Positions 56,589 to 64,000 of a stretch of DNA of 64,000 nucleotides are shown here, piece by piece. How positions within the stretch are numbered: position 1 is the first letter of the stretch; each line of letters opens with the position of its first letter. The translations under genes were made by a program, and so were the position numbers. The DNA comes from Segatella albensis DSM 11370 = JCM 12258 (GTDB lineage: Bacteria; Bacteroidota; Bacteroidia; Bacteroidales; Bacteroidaceae): positions 90,956 through 154,955 of the forward strand of contig NZ_AUFP01000007.1 of the NCBI RefSeq assembly GCF_000426565.1. Reading direction: 5' to 3'. A model generated the notes under the pieces. The model worked only from the letters and a program-made list of their open reading frames with translations, did not search any database and was not told where the DNA came from.

Positions 56589-57473
56589 TTAAGCCCGCGG
56601 GTGGGCATTCTTATAAACTTTTTTAAGCTGTTCAAAGGTTGTATGCGTATAAATCTCTGTTGTTGTAAGACTCGCATGCCCTAACAGCTTTTTCAAACTT
56701 TCAAGCCCCGCCTCATGGTTCAGCATTGCCGTTGCAAAAGAATGCCTCAATACATGAGGAGTTCGTTCTTTTAAAGAGCAAACCCGTGACAAATTCTTTT
56801 TAACCCCGTATTGAACTTGATAGCTTTTAAGTCTATCCCCCTTCACAGAGAGAAACACAGCATCACTTTTACGTGATATTTTAGAATTTCTAAAGTTCAT
56901 ATACCCCTGAAGAGTCAACAAAAGTTCTTCACCCAAAGGTATTATACGTTGTTTATTTCTCTTGCCGGTAACCTTTATTTCTCGATTTGTCAGATTCACA
57001 GAAGAATCATCCAAACCAATCAATTCCGACAATCTAACGCCAGTCTCATAAAATGTCATTATAATTGTACGAAACAAGACATCCTCATAATCATCCATAT
57101 CCCACATACGTTCATCCAAAAGAGCATCCATCTCCTTTTCTTTTAGAAATTGAGGAAGAGGACGGCCTTGTTTGAGGCCACGGACAAAGCGAGCAGGATT
57201 AGACCTTATTATATTACGAGAAACAGCGAAATTATAAAAGGAGCGCAAAGCGCTTAGCCTTCGATTTATCGAGGCTACAGAACTTCCGGCATCCATCATA
57301 GATTCCACCCAATCCCGTACGACATCGGCGTCGACTGATTCCCAAGAATTTAGAGTGTCAGATTTCTTAAAAAACGACTCAAAGGCATCCAAATCGTCAG
57401 AATAACCTTTTACAGTATGCTCTGAGCGACAAAGTTCAAGCCTAAGATAGTTTAAAAAGTCCTCCTTCATCAT
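56589..57473 (-). CDS. xerC: Tyrosine recombinase XerC/XerD family
   Basis: A 294-residue site-specific recombinase. The N-terminal SAM-like DNA-binding domain (about 1-90) is followed by the catalytic domain with all active residues: Arg in TGVRLSELIGL near 147, Lys in VTGKRNKQR near 171, His and Arg in HVLRHSFATAML near 242, His in LLGHASL near 266 and Tyr in TTEIYTH near 276. Length and position between housekeeping genes rpsU and hpf point to the chromosome-dimer-resolving XerC/D type and not a mobile integrase. XerC versus XerD cannot be told here. Confidence 0.9.
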   Translation of the reverse strand: MMKEDFLNYLRLELCRSEHTVKGYSDDLDAFESFFKKSDTLNSWESVDADVVRDWVESMMDAGSSVASINRRLSALRSFYNFAVSRNIIRSNPARFVRGLKQGRPLPQFLKEKEMDALLDERMWDMDDYEDVLFRTIIMTFYETGVRLSELIGLDDSSVNLTNREIKVTGKRNKQRIIPLGEELLLTLQGYMNFRNSKISRKSDAVFLSVKGDRLKSYQVQYGVKKNLSRVCSLKERTPHVLRHSFATAMLNHEAGLESLKKLLGHASLTTTEIYTHTTFEQLKKVYKNAHPRA

Positions 57474-57544
57474 ATACGTTGCTCATCTTTATGGCAACGA
57501 ATATACGGAAATTAATTCAATCCACCAAATTTTTAACGAAGTTT

Positions 57545-57736
57545 TTATTCTTCGTTAGTACGAAGTTGCTGTACGTAGATAGCGTGCTCCATCTTGAGTC
57601 TCTTCTTTACAGATGGTTTGTCATACTGCTGACGAGCACGAAGCTCTTTAACGACACCTGTCTTTTCGAATTTTCTCTTGAACTTTTTCAAAGCTCTTTC
57701 GATGTTCTCACCATCTTTAACTGGTACAATAATCAT
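57545..57736 (-). CDS. rpsU: 30S ribosomal protein S21 (bS21)
   Basis: A 63-residue protein located near the anti-Shine-Dalgarno end of 16S rRNA. It has MIIVPVKDGENIERALKKFK and FEKTGVVKELRARQQYDKPS, then KKRLKMEHAIYVQQ. It is the first gene of rpsU-xerC-hpf. In Flavobacteriia bS21 helps hide the anti-SD, and rpsU itself keeps a strong SD; here no strong SD is visible before the ATG (ends AAAGATTAAAGC). Confidence 0.96.
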   Translation of the reverse strand: MIIVPVKDGENIERALKKFKRKFEKTGVVKELRARQQYDKPSVKKRLKMEHAIYVQQLRTNEE

Positions 57737-57775
57737 GCTTTAATCTTTTAATTATTAATATGTTATAACGATTGA

Positions 57776-57793
57776 TTGCAGCCGAAGCCACAA
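57776..57793 (-). promoter_or_regulatory. TTCG-capped leader hairpin of rpsU
   Basis: On the minus strand TTGTGGC and GCTGCAA pair (seven pairs, two of them G-U) around a TTCG tetraloop, immediately after the predicted transcription start and 39 bases before the rpsU ATG. Confidence 0.4.
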
Positions 57794-57803
57794 TTTGCGG
57801 GTG

Positions 57804-57834
57804 CAAAATTACATCTATTTTATGAAACAAACAA
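57804..57834 (-). promoter_or_regulatory. Promoter of rpsU-xerC-hpf
   Basis: On the minus strand TAATTTTG (57804-57811) is the -7 box. A TTG at 57832-57834 has 20-base spacing; a full TTTG at 57828-57831 has 16. Confidence 0.6.
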
Positions 57835-57865
57835 CTTTTTCTCAATATTTTTAATATTTTTAGGT

Positions 57866-59659
57866 CTAGATTGGTCTTGTTTCTGCTTCTAACCACGTTT
57901 TTTCTTCAGAATTTAAGTATGGAGACAATTTTTCATTTACTAATTTATGGTAATTATTCAACCAGTTTATTTCTTTTGGTTCCATCAACTCTGAAATTAT
58001 CGGTTCTACATCTATCGGACATAAAGTAAGAGGTTCCATTTGCAAGAAACTTCCAAAATCGGTATCCTTATATTTCTTTATTAATAAGGTGTTTTCTATT
58101 CGCACTCCAAATTTTCCTTTCACATAGATGCCAGGTTCGTCCGTCACGGTCATACCGGCAACTAATGGAGTTTTGACATATTCCATTCTAATTTGGTGTG
58201 GCCCTTCATGAACACTTAGAAAAGATCCTACGCCATGACCTGTACCATGAAGGAAATTCAAGCCATGTTCCCATAAAGGTTCCCTACAAATGGCATCTAT
58301 TTGAGTTCCTGTCGCGAGCTCTGGGAACTTAGCCATTTCCAATCGAATATGAGATCGAAGAACCAAGGTATAAATCTTCCTTTGCTCATCCGTCAAAGGT
58401 CCCAACGGAATTGTTCTCGTAATATCAGTAGTACCATCTTGATATTGAGCCCCACTATCCAAAAGCAGAAATCCCTTAGGTAACAGCATTGCATCCGAAA
58501 TAGCATCAGCTTCATAATGAACGATTGCGCCATGAGACTCATACCCTGCAATGGTGTCAAAAGAAAGACCTATATAATTTTCATTCTCTGACCGAAGGCT
58601 CTCCAGTTTATCGCTAACAGAGATTTCTGTCTGTCCTCCTGCTTCTACTGCTGGACGTAGCCATTTCAAAAACTTAACCAAAGCGACACCATCTTTGACC
58701 ATCGCATTTTTAAAGCCATTAATCTCCGTCGGATTCTTAATGGCTTTCATTCTTGGGATTGGAGATTCTCCACTAACAACAGTTATCTTTCCATCTTTCA
58801 ACGCATTATATACGCGATAGCTCGTTTCCGCAGGATCAAGAAGAACAGAGCACTTCATTTCTTCCTTAGAGAAATAAGTACAAATACTGTCATAAGGGGC
58901 CACACAAACATCTATCGTTTGTAGATAATTCGCTACATCTGTAGGAATTTTCTCATCATTAACAAACAATATCACACGTTCCTTGCCTATAAACAGATAA
59001 GAGACAAACACTGGAGTACAATGAATATCATCACCTCGAAGATTCAACGTCCAAGCAATGTCATCCAAAGAAGATACCAACATTCCCTCACAGCGCAAAT
59101 CATTCAATTTTTGTCTTATTCTATCTATTTTTGCCAAAGTACTTTCGCCACAGAATTCTTCGGGATGCCTTCGAATTTCATTCGATGGAATAGGCGGACG
59201 ATTATTCCAGATAGAATCCAAAGGATCGACATCGAATCTCATAGAGATTCCATACACGTCTAAAGACTTCACGAAAACATCTGCCAAGCCATAAGAAATC
59301 GTATTACCGTCAATTCCAACAACTTTGTTTTGCTCATTTTCAAGTTGTTCTTCCAGCCATTCAAAGATGGAAGGAGTCCCCGCAATTTTCTCACGCATCA
59401 AAACAAACTCAGTATCCTGAAGTTGAGATTCTGCAGCTAGGAAATATCTAGAGTCAGTCCACAAGGCCGCTCCATTTTTCGTTACGACAGCAATACCAGC
59501 CGACCCATCAAAGCCAGATATCCACGCCCTTCCTTTCCAATGTTCCGGTACATATTCACTTTGATGTGCATCAGAACTAAGGAAAATAAAGGCCGAAAAG
59601 CGCTCACGCTCCATGAATTCTCGAAGGGAACGTAAATGATTACAGATTTCTACATTCAT
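57866..59659 (-). CDS. pepP: Xaa-Pro aminopeptidase (M24B, aminopeptidase P)
   Basis: A 597-residue cytoplasmic peptidase that removes a residue in front of proline. Two creatinase-like N-terminal domains (about 1-310) come before the pita-bread catalytic domain. Its metal ligands are all present: two Asp in DSGAQYQDGTTDITR near 401-412, His in GTGHGVGSFLSVHEGPH near 475, Glu in TDEPGIYVKG near 508 and Glu in VRIENTLLI near 521. It is the long, eukaryote-like (APP1) form with a C-terminal extension, usual in Bacteroidota. It is divergent from mdh. Confidence 0.95.
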   Translation of the reverse strand: MNVEICNHLRSLREFMERERFSAFIFLSSDAHQSEYVPEHWKGRAWISGFDGSAGIAVVTKNGAALWTDSRYFLAAESQLQDTEFVLMREKIAGTPSIFEWLEEQLENEQNKVVGIDGNTISYGLADVFVKSLDVYGISMRFDVDPLDSIWNNRPPIPSNEIRRHPEEFCGESTLAKIDRIRQKLNDLRCEGMLVSSLDDIAWTLNLRGDDIHCTPVFVSYLFIGKERVILFVNDEKIPTDVANYLQTIDVCVAPYDSICTYFSKEEMKCSVLLDPAETSYRVYNALKDGKITVVSGESPIPRMKAIKNPTEINGFKNAMVKDGVALVKFLKWLRPAVEAGGQTEISVSDKLESLRSENENYIGLSFDTIAGYESHGAIVHYEADAISDAMLLPKGFLLLDSGAQYQDGTTDITRTIPLGPLTDEQRKIYTLVLRSHIRLEMAKFPELATGTQIDAICREPLWEHGLNFLHGTGHGVGSFLSVHEGPHQIRMEYVKTPLVAGMTVTDEPGIYVKGKFGVRIENTLLIKKYKDTDFGSFLQMEPLTLCPIDVEPIISELMEPKEINWLNNYHKLVNEKLSPYLNSEEKTWLEAETRPI

Positions 59660-59681
59660 ACTTTTTGCTATATAGACATTA

Positions 59682-59713
59682 CAAAGGTAAGTTTTTTAAG
59701 AATAAACAACAAA
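59682..59713 (-). promoter_or_regulatory. Promoter of pepP (-33/-7)
   Basis: On the minus strand TTTG (59710-59713) and TACCTTTG (59682-59689) are 20 bases apart, 22 bases before the pepP ATG. Confidence 0.7.
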
Positions 59714-59753
59714 TTAAAAACAAAATAAATGCTATTTTTAAACTATATTTTAT

Positions 59754-59761
59754 TAACTTTG
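59754..59761 (+). promoter_or_regulatory. -7 promoter box of mdh
   Basis: TAACTTTG matches TAnnTTTG, 50 bases before the mdh ATG; the -33 is weak. Confidence 0.55.
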
Positions 59762-59811
59762 CGGTCGCAAGCATAAAAACATTTAAAACAATTAAATAAA
59801 GAGACGTAGTT

Positions 59812-60804
59812 ATGAACTATTTAACAAACGACAAGCTGGTCATCGTAGGCGCAGGCGGTATGATTGGCTCAAACATGGTACAGAGCGCAATGATGCTTGG
59901 CCTTACTCCAAACATTTGTCTTTATGATATTTTCGAGCCAGGTGTACACGGAGTATATGACGAAATGGCACAATGTGCATTCCCTGGAGCAAATCTCACA
60001 TGGACAACAGATCCTGAAAAGGCATTTACTGGTGCTAAATATATCATCTCATCAGGTGGTGCTCCTCGTAAGGAGGGTATGACCCGTGAGGACCTTCTCA
60101 AAGGCAACTGTAAGATTGCTGCAGAGTTTGGTGACAACATCAAGAAATATTGTCCAAACGTTGAGCACGTTGTTGTTATCTTCAACCCAGCTGACGTTAC
60201 AGCATTAACAACCTTGATTCATTCAGGCTTGAAGCCAAATCAGCTTACCTCACTTGCAGCTCTTGACTCTACTCGTCTTCAGCAAGCTTTGGCTGAGGAG
60301 TTTGGTGTACAACAGGATAAAGTTACAGGTGCACACACTTATGGTGGCCATGGTGAGCAGATGGCAGTATTTGCTTCACAGGTTAAGATTGACGGTAAGC
60401 CATTGGCAGAGATGGGACTTTCTGACGAGCGTTGGGAAGAGATTAAGCACCACACAGTACAGGGTGGTTCTAACATCATCAAATTACGTGGCCGCAGTTC
60501 TTTCCAGAGCCCAGCTTACAACGCTGTTAAGATGATTGCAGCTGCTATGGGTGGTGAGAAATTTACTTTACCAGCAGGTTGTTTCGTTAGCAACGACTCA
60601 CTTGGTTTCAAGAATGTAATGATGGCTATGCCAACAACTATCGATAAGACAGGTGTACACTTCACAGAGCCAACAGGAACTGAGGCAGAGTTAGCAGATC
60701 TTAAGAAATCATACGATCACCTTTGCAAGATGCGTGATGAGATCGTAGAGTTAGGTATCGTTCCTCCAGTAGATCAGTGGAAGGAGATGAATCCGAACAT
60801 CTAA
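59812..60804 (+). CDS. mdh: Malate dehydrogenase
   Basis: A 330-residue NAD-dependent enzyme that interconverts malate and oxaloacetate, on the reductive path to succinate/propionate in this group. The Rossmann motif GAGGMIG is at residues 13-19; the substrate loop is GGAPRKEGMTREDLL near 83, the Asp is in ALDSTRLQQ near 155, and the catalytic His is in THTYGGHGEQMAVFAS near 180. Codon use suggests high expression. It is a single gene with promoter and terminator. Confidence 0.94.
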   Translation: MNYLTNDKLVIVGAGGMIGSNMVQSAMMLGLTPNICLYDIFEPGVHGVYDEMAQCAFPGANLTWTTDPEKAFTGAKYIISSGGAPRKEGMTREDLLKGNCKIAAEFGDNIKKYCPNVEHVVVIFNPADVTALTTLIHSGLKPNQLTSLAALDSTRLQQALAEEFGVQQDKVTGAHTYGGHGEQMAVFASQVKIDGKPLAEMGLSDERWEEIKHHTVQGGSNIIKLRGRSSFQSPAYNAVKMIAAAMGGEKFTLPAGCFVSNDSLGFKNVMMAMPTTIDKTGVHFTEPTGTEAELADLKKSYDHLCKMRDEIVELGIVPPVDQWKEMNPNI

Positions 60805-60838
60805 TCTATATAAGATTTGTTTTTACACAAAATAGATA

Positions 60839-60872
60839 AAGAAGCTAGGATTTGAATCCTAGCTTCTTTTTT
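60839..60872 (+). terminator. Rho-independent terminator of mdh
   Basis: AAGAAGCTAGGATT pairs with AATCCTAGCTTCTT across a short loop, then a T-run. It lies 35 bases after the mdh stop. Confidence 0.9.
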
Positions 60873-60977
60873 ATTTTTCCAACAATTCTACAGACCTACA
60901 AATACCCAAGAAATCAATAACTACAAATAATTCTTCAAACAAATATTAATTATATAACAACAACCGTAATTGGGATA

Positions 60978-61008
60978 ATTGAAAATTGATTCTTTATTTG
61001 TATATTTG
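60978..61008 (+). promoter_or_regulatory. Promoter of the DUF3737 operon
   Basis: ATTG (60978-60981, three of four bases of TTTG) and TATATTTG (61001-61008) are 19 bases apart, 24 bases before the ATG at 61032. Confidence 0.6.
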
Positions 61009-61031
61009 CAGCATTAAACAAATAATGAGGT

Positions 61032-61877
61032 ATGGAAATCATAAAAGATAAGAAGTTTGGTGGTGAGCGCCCTTTATTTGGAGTCCACGATGTAAATCTA
61101 GACAACATTACAATTACAGATGGTGAATCTGGTATTAAATGTTGTAAAGACATAGAATGTCACAATTCTAGTTTTTATGGGAAATATCCTTTGTGGCATG
61201 TTGATAACAGCATCATAACCGATTGTTATTTTGCGCCCAACAGCAGATCTGCAATTTGGTATAGCAATAATATGCTCATGAAAGACTGCATCATAGATGG
61301 TCCAAAGTTTTTCAGAGAGATGAATAACTTAGAACTAGATCATGTTAAAATTACAGATGCCGATGAGACCTTTTGGAGAGTCAAAGGACTGAAAATAAAA
61401 GATGTGGAATTACACGATGGAACATATCCTTTTATGTTTTCTGAGGATATCTACGTGAATGGATTAATCACAAATTCCAAGTACGTATTTCAATACTGTA
61501 AGAATGTAGAGATACACAATGCCAAGATTACAACAAAAGACAGTTTCTGGGAATGTGAGAACGTAACAGTATACGACTCAGAACTGAACGGAGAATATCT
61601 TGCATGGCATAGTAAAAACATAAGATTAATAAGGTGTCACATCCGTGGCGAACAACCCCTATGCTATCTAGATGGAATAAAACTAGAAGACTGCACGTTT
61701 GATGAAGAATGTGACAGAGTTTTCGAAGATAGTAGCAACATCGATGCAACGATAAATGGGAATATCACAGAAATCAAGAACCCTATATCAGGAAAAATCG
61801 TAGCCAATAACATAAAGAAGATAACATACGATTCATTTGCCAAGGGTAAAAGTTGTATCATCAAAGAAAGAAAATAA
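61032..61877 (+). CDS. DUF3737 family right-handed beta-helix protein
   Basis: A 281-residue protein of the DUF3737 family. It is built of short repeats that alternate hydrophobic strands with turns, such as KDIECHNSSFYGKYPLWHVD, SIITDCYFAPNSRSAIWYSN and KNVEIHNAKITTKDSFWECE, as in a right-handed beta-helix. There is no signal peptide, so it is cytoplasmic. Catalytic residues are not known and no function is claimed. It leads an operon with a C-S lyase (18-base gap) and a nitroreductase (22-base gap), a group found in gut anaerobes, so a shared small-molecule pathway is likely. Confidence 0.85.
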   Translation: MEIIKDKKFGGERPLFGVHDVNLDNITITDGESGIKCCKDIECHNSSFYGKYPLWHVDNSIITDCYFAPNSRSAIWYSNNMLMKDCIIDGPKFFREMNNLELDHVKITDADETFWRVKGLKIKDVELHDGTYPFMFSEDIYVNGLITNSKYVFQYCKNVEIHNAKITTKDSFWECENVTVYDSELNGEYLAWHSKNIRLIRCHIRGEQPLCYLDGIKLEDCTFDEECDRVFEDSSNIDATINGNITEIKNPISGKIVANNIKKITYDSFAKGKSCIIKERK

Positions 61878-61895
61878 AAAAGTAATTATAGAAAT

Positions 61896-63095
61896 ATGAC
61901 AAAATACGATTTCAATCAAGTTATCCCAAGAAAGAATACAAATTCATACAAATGGGACATCGTAGCAGACGATATTATTCCACTTTGGGTAGCCGACATG
62001 GATTTCGAGGTTGCACCAGAGATTAAACAGGCTATTATAGAAAGGGCCAACCACGGAATATTTGGATATACACTTGTACCCGATTCTTATTATGAATCTA
62101 TTATCCAATGGTTTAAGAACCGCCACAATTGGTCGATAGACAGAAATTCTATCATATACACATCAGGCGTTGTACCAGCTATCTCAGCAACAATCAAAGC
62201 ATTAGCAATGCCAGGTGAAAACGTACTCGTTCAGACACCAGTATATAATTGTTTCTTTTCCAGCATTCGGAACCAAGGTTGCAGCATCATAGAGAATGAA
62301 TTAATTAGAGAAGGAGATACGTACAAAATCAACTTTGAAGACTTCGAAAAGAAATGTGCAGACGAAAAGACGACAATATTCCTTCTCTGTAACCCTCATA
62401 ATCCAACAGGTCGTGTATGGACTAAAGATGAGTTAGAGCGCATGAACTCCATATGTCTAAAATATGGAGTAAAAGTTATCTCTGATGAAATACATTGTGA
62501 GTTGGTTATGCCTGGGTATTCATACACCCCATTTGCGTCTATCAGTGATGAATGTAAAAACAACAGTATAATTTTAAACTCACCATCCAAGGCATTTAAT
62601 ATAGCAGGGTTACAAATTGCAAACATTATATGTGAGAATACGGTATGGAGAAGAAGGATAAATCGTGCTATAAACATATTTGAGATCTGTGATGTCAACC
62701 CTTTCGGAATCGTAGCCTTACAAGCTGCATATAATAAAGGTGGAGAATGGATTGATGAACTCAACCAATACATTTATGAGAACTACCTCTATCTTAAAAA
62801 GTTTATTTTAGAAGAACTTCCTCAGGTAGAAGTCATCAAATTGGAAGGTACATACTTAGCATGGATAGATATCATGTGTTTTGAACTCTCTAGCGACGAA
62901 GCCTACAATGAACTTCTCAACGATGGAAAAGTACTTGTAAACAGTGGAACTCTATATGGCAAGAAATCCGGAGAAGGATACTTACGCATCAATCTGGCTT
63001 GCCCTAGAGAAACTTTGAAGAAAGGTCTCATCCGTATAGCTCGCATCTTAGGACAATACATAGAAGAAGAAAGTAGAATGGGATGCCCTATGTAA
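61896..63095 (+). CDS. MalY/PatB family PLP-dependent C-S lyase
   Basis: A 399-residue fold-type I PLP enzyme. It has the family start IPLWVADMDFEVAPEI near residue 29, NPHNPTGRVWTKDEL near 165, SDEIHCELVMPGY near 197 and the Schiff-base lysine in SPSKAFNIAGLQ near 230. Such enzymes split cystathionine or other S-cysteine conjugates to thiol, pyruvate and ammonia; some also act as regulators (MalY). Neighbours DUF3737 and nitroreductase suggest metabolism of a small sulphur compound. The exact substrate is not known. Confidence 0.88.
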   Translation: MTKYDFNQVIPRKNTNSYKWDIVADDIIPLWVADMDFEVAPEIKQAIIERANHGIFGYTLVPDSYYESIIQWFKNRHNWSIDRNSIIYTSGVVPAISATIKALAMPGENVLVQTPVYNCFFSSIRNQGCSIIENELIREGDTYKINFEDFEKKCADEKTTIFLLCNPHNPTGRVWTKDELERMNSICLKYGVKVISDEIHCELVMPGYSYTPFASISDECKNNSIILNSPSKAFNIAGLQIANIICENTVWRRRINRAINIFEICDVNPFGIVALQAAYNKGGEWIDELNQYIYENYLYLKKFILEELPQVEVIKLEGTYLAWIDIMCFELSSDEAYNELLNDGKVLVNSGTLYGKKSGEGYLRINLACPRETLKKGLIRIARILGQYIEEESRMGCPM

Positions 63096-63117
63096 TTAGA
63101 AACTAAATATTGCAATT

Positions 63118-63645
63118 ATGGAAAACGAAGTTTTAAAAGCCATTAAAGAAAGAAGAAGCATCAGGCGCTTTAAGTCTGAGCAGATCAACGACGATGAACT
63201 AAAAACCGTATTGGAGGCTGGTACTTGGGCTGCTACAGGCAAGGGAACACAAGACCCATGGATTGTTGCAGTACAGAATCAAGAACAAAAAGAAGAACTT
63301 ATTAGGATGAACGCGGAAATTATGGGAGTATCATCAGACCCATATTATGGTGCGCCAACTATTGTTCTCGTGTTTGCCTCAAAAGAGAACAAGAATAACG
63401 TAAAAGATGGATCTTTGGTTCTTGGTAATATGATGCTTGCCGCTCACTCTATAGGTCTTGCTTCTTGCTGGATAAACAGAGCTGACAAGATGTTCGAAAC
63501 AGAAGAAGGTAAGGCGCTACTAGAGAAATGGGGCCTGAAAGATTACAATCTTTTAGGAATCGGAGCCCTCGCATTGGGATATGCTTCAAGTCATCCTCAT
63601 ACTATAAAAGAAAGGAAAAAAGATTATTATAGAATCATCAAATAA
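63118..63645 (+). CDS. Nitroreductase family protein
   Basis: A 175-residue FMN-dependent oxidoreductase of the short type. It begins with the FMN-phosphate-binding IKERRSIRRFKSEQI; AGTWAATGKGTQDPWIV and GNMMLAAHSIGLASCWINRA follow, and it ends LGIGALALGYASSHP. Substrates of this family vary (nitro compounds, quinones, enones). It is the last gene of the operon; an IS element begins within a few bases of its stop codon, so the native terminator has been separated from it or lost. Confidence 0.9.
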   Translation: MENEVLKAIKERRSIRRFKSEQINDDELKTVLEAGTWAATGKGTQDPWIVAVQNQEQKEELIRMNAEIMGVSSDPYYGAPTIVLVFASKENKNNVKDGSLVLGNMMLAAHSIGLASCWINRADKMFETEEGKALLEKWGLKDYNLLGIGALALGYASSHPHTIKERKKDYYRIIK

Positions 63646-63649
63646 AAAG

Positions 63650-64000
63650 AGAGTGTAAAGTAAACTGTGTCAGGCTACAATAAAAGTAGTAAGACATAGT
63701 TTATTTTATGATGGCAAACGAAGAAATTGATTACAAGTTGGCAGCCGAACAATTACGTACAGGCAAGCCATTGTTTGGTAAGGAAGGTGCTTTGGCGCCT
63801 ATGTTGGAGCGTATTTTGAATGCAGCTCTTGAGGGTGAGATGGATGCTCACCTGAATGAAGAATCCCGTGAAAGCGGCAATCGTCGCAACGGAAAGATGT
63901 CCAAGACAGTTCAGACGCAATATGGTGAAGTGACTGTCGAGACGCCTCGTGACCGTGATGGCAGCTTTGATCCCCAGACAGTCCGCAAACGTGAGACGAT
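63650..64000 (+). mobile_element. IS256-family insertion sequence, left part (runs off the window)
   Basis: The element seems to begin at about 63646-63655 with GAGTGTAAAGTAAACTGTGT, the likely left inverted repeat, and then carries a transposase gene from 63708. The right end is outside the window, so the inverted repeat and target duplication cannot be checked. Confidence 0.75.
63708..64000 (+). CDS. IS256-family transposase (N-terminal part, runs off the window)
   Basis: The visible 97 residues match the start of Mutator/IS256 transposases: DYKLAAEQLRTGKPLFGKEG, then APMLERILNAALEGEMDAHL, a SRESGNRRNGKMSKTV stretch, and VETPRDRDGSFDPQTVRKRE. The DDE catalytic residues come later in the protein, beyond the window. 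Either ATG at 63708 or 63711 could be the start. Codon use is richer in G+C than the neighbouring operon, which fits recent arrival. Confidence 0.9.
   Translation, partial: MMANEEIDYKLAAEQLRTGKPLFGKEGALAPMLERILNAALEGEMDAHLNEESRESGNRRNGKMSKTVQTQYGEVTVETPRDRDGSFDPQTVRKRET

Noticed and set aside
56589..57473. A mobile-element integrase
   Set aside because: Although a tyrosine recombinase, it sits between rpsU and hpf in a housekeeping operon with no att-like repeats or cargo; a XerC/D role is more likely.

Overview
The window is chromosomal DNA of a member of the Bacteroidota, most likely a Prevotella/Segatella-type Bacteroidales. This rests on promoters of the TTTG-N19-21-TAnnTTTG type in front of many genes, scarce Shine-Dalgarno sequences, a TonB locus with two ExbD genes, a PorT-like protein, Bacteroidota-specific protein families, and a moderately A+T-rich base composition. 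Species-level naming is inference.

Left part (1-24.6 kb): the end of an ExbD-ExbD-TonB-PstS-like-TPR operon; a ferredoxin; a PorT-like outer-membrane protein; a 5'-nucleotidase split into two genes; rplS with a structured leader; a stand-alone AICAR transformylase; a minus-strand group hpt-adk-obg-pgeF followed by an M23 peptidase; the bifunctional NAD(P)H-hydrate repair enzyme; class II aldolase; an 849-bp gene-poor gap with repeats and possible RNA structure; a membrane MutS-like ATPase paired with a receiver/PPDK-type protein; glutamate dehydrogenase; and a glycine-zipper lipoprotein.

Centre (24.7-57.8 kb, all minus strand): a continuous translation and transcription supercluster. In the direction of transcription it reads rpsU-xerC-hpf, four tRNAs (Thr, Tyr, Gly, Thr), tuf, tRNA-Trp, secE-nusG-rplKAJL-rpoBC, a terminator, then rpsL-rpsG-fusA, the S10 and spc gene sets, secY-map-infA-rpmJ and rpsM-rpsK-rpsD-rpoA-rplQ, closed by a strong terminator. 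Several junctions (fusA/rpsJ, rpsN/rpsH, rplL/rpoB, the rpsL leader, the rplK leader) hold inverted repeats that look like regulatory RNA.

Right part (57.8-64 kb): aminopeptidase P divergent from malate dehydrogenase, then a three-gene plus-strand operon (DUF3737 beta-helix protein, MalY/PatB-type C-S lyase, nitroreductase), cut close behind its last stop codon by an IS256-family element that runs off the window.

The most notable points are the methionine aminopeptidase, in which two of the five canonical metal-ligand aspartates are His and Glu; the receiver-receiver-PPDK_N protein coupled to a membrane MutS-like ATPase; and the non-coding structures in the 16.8-17.6 kb gap and at ribosomal-protein junctions. 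No CRISPR array, rRNA or prophage is visible.
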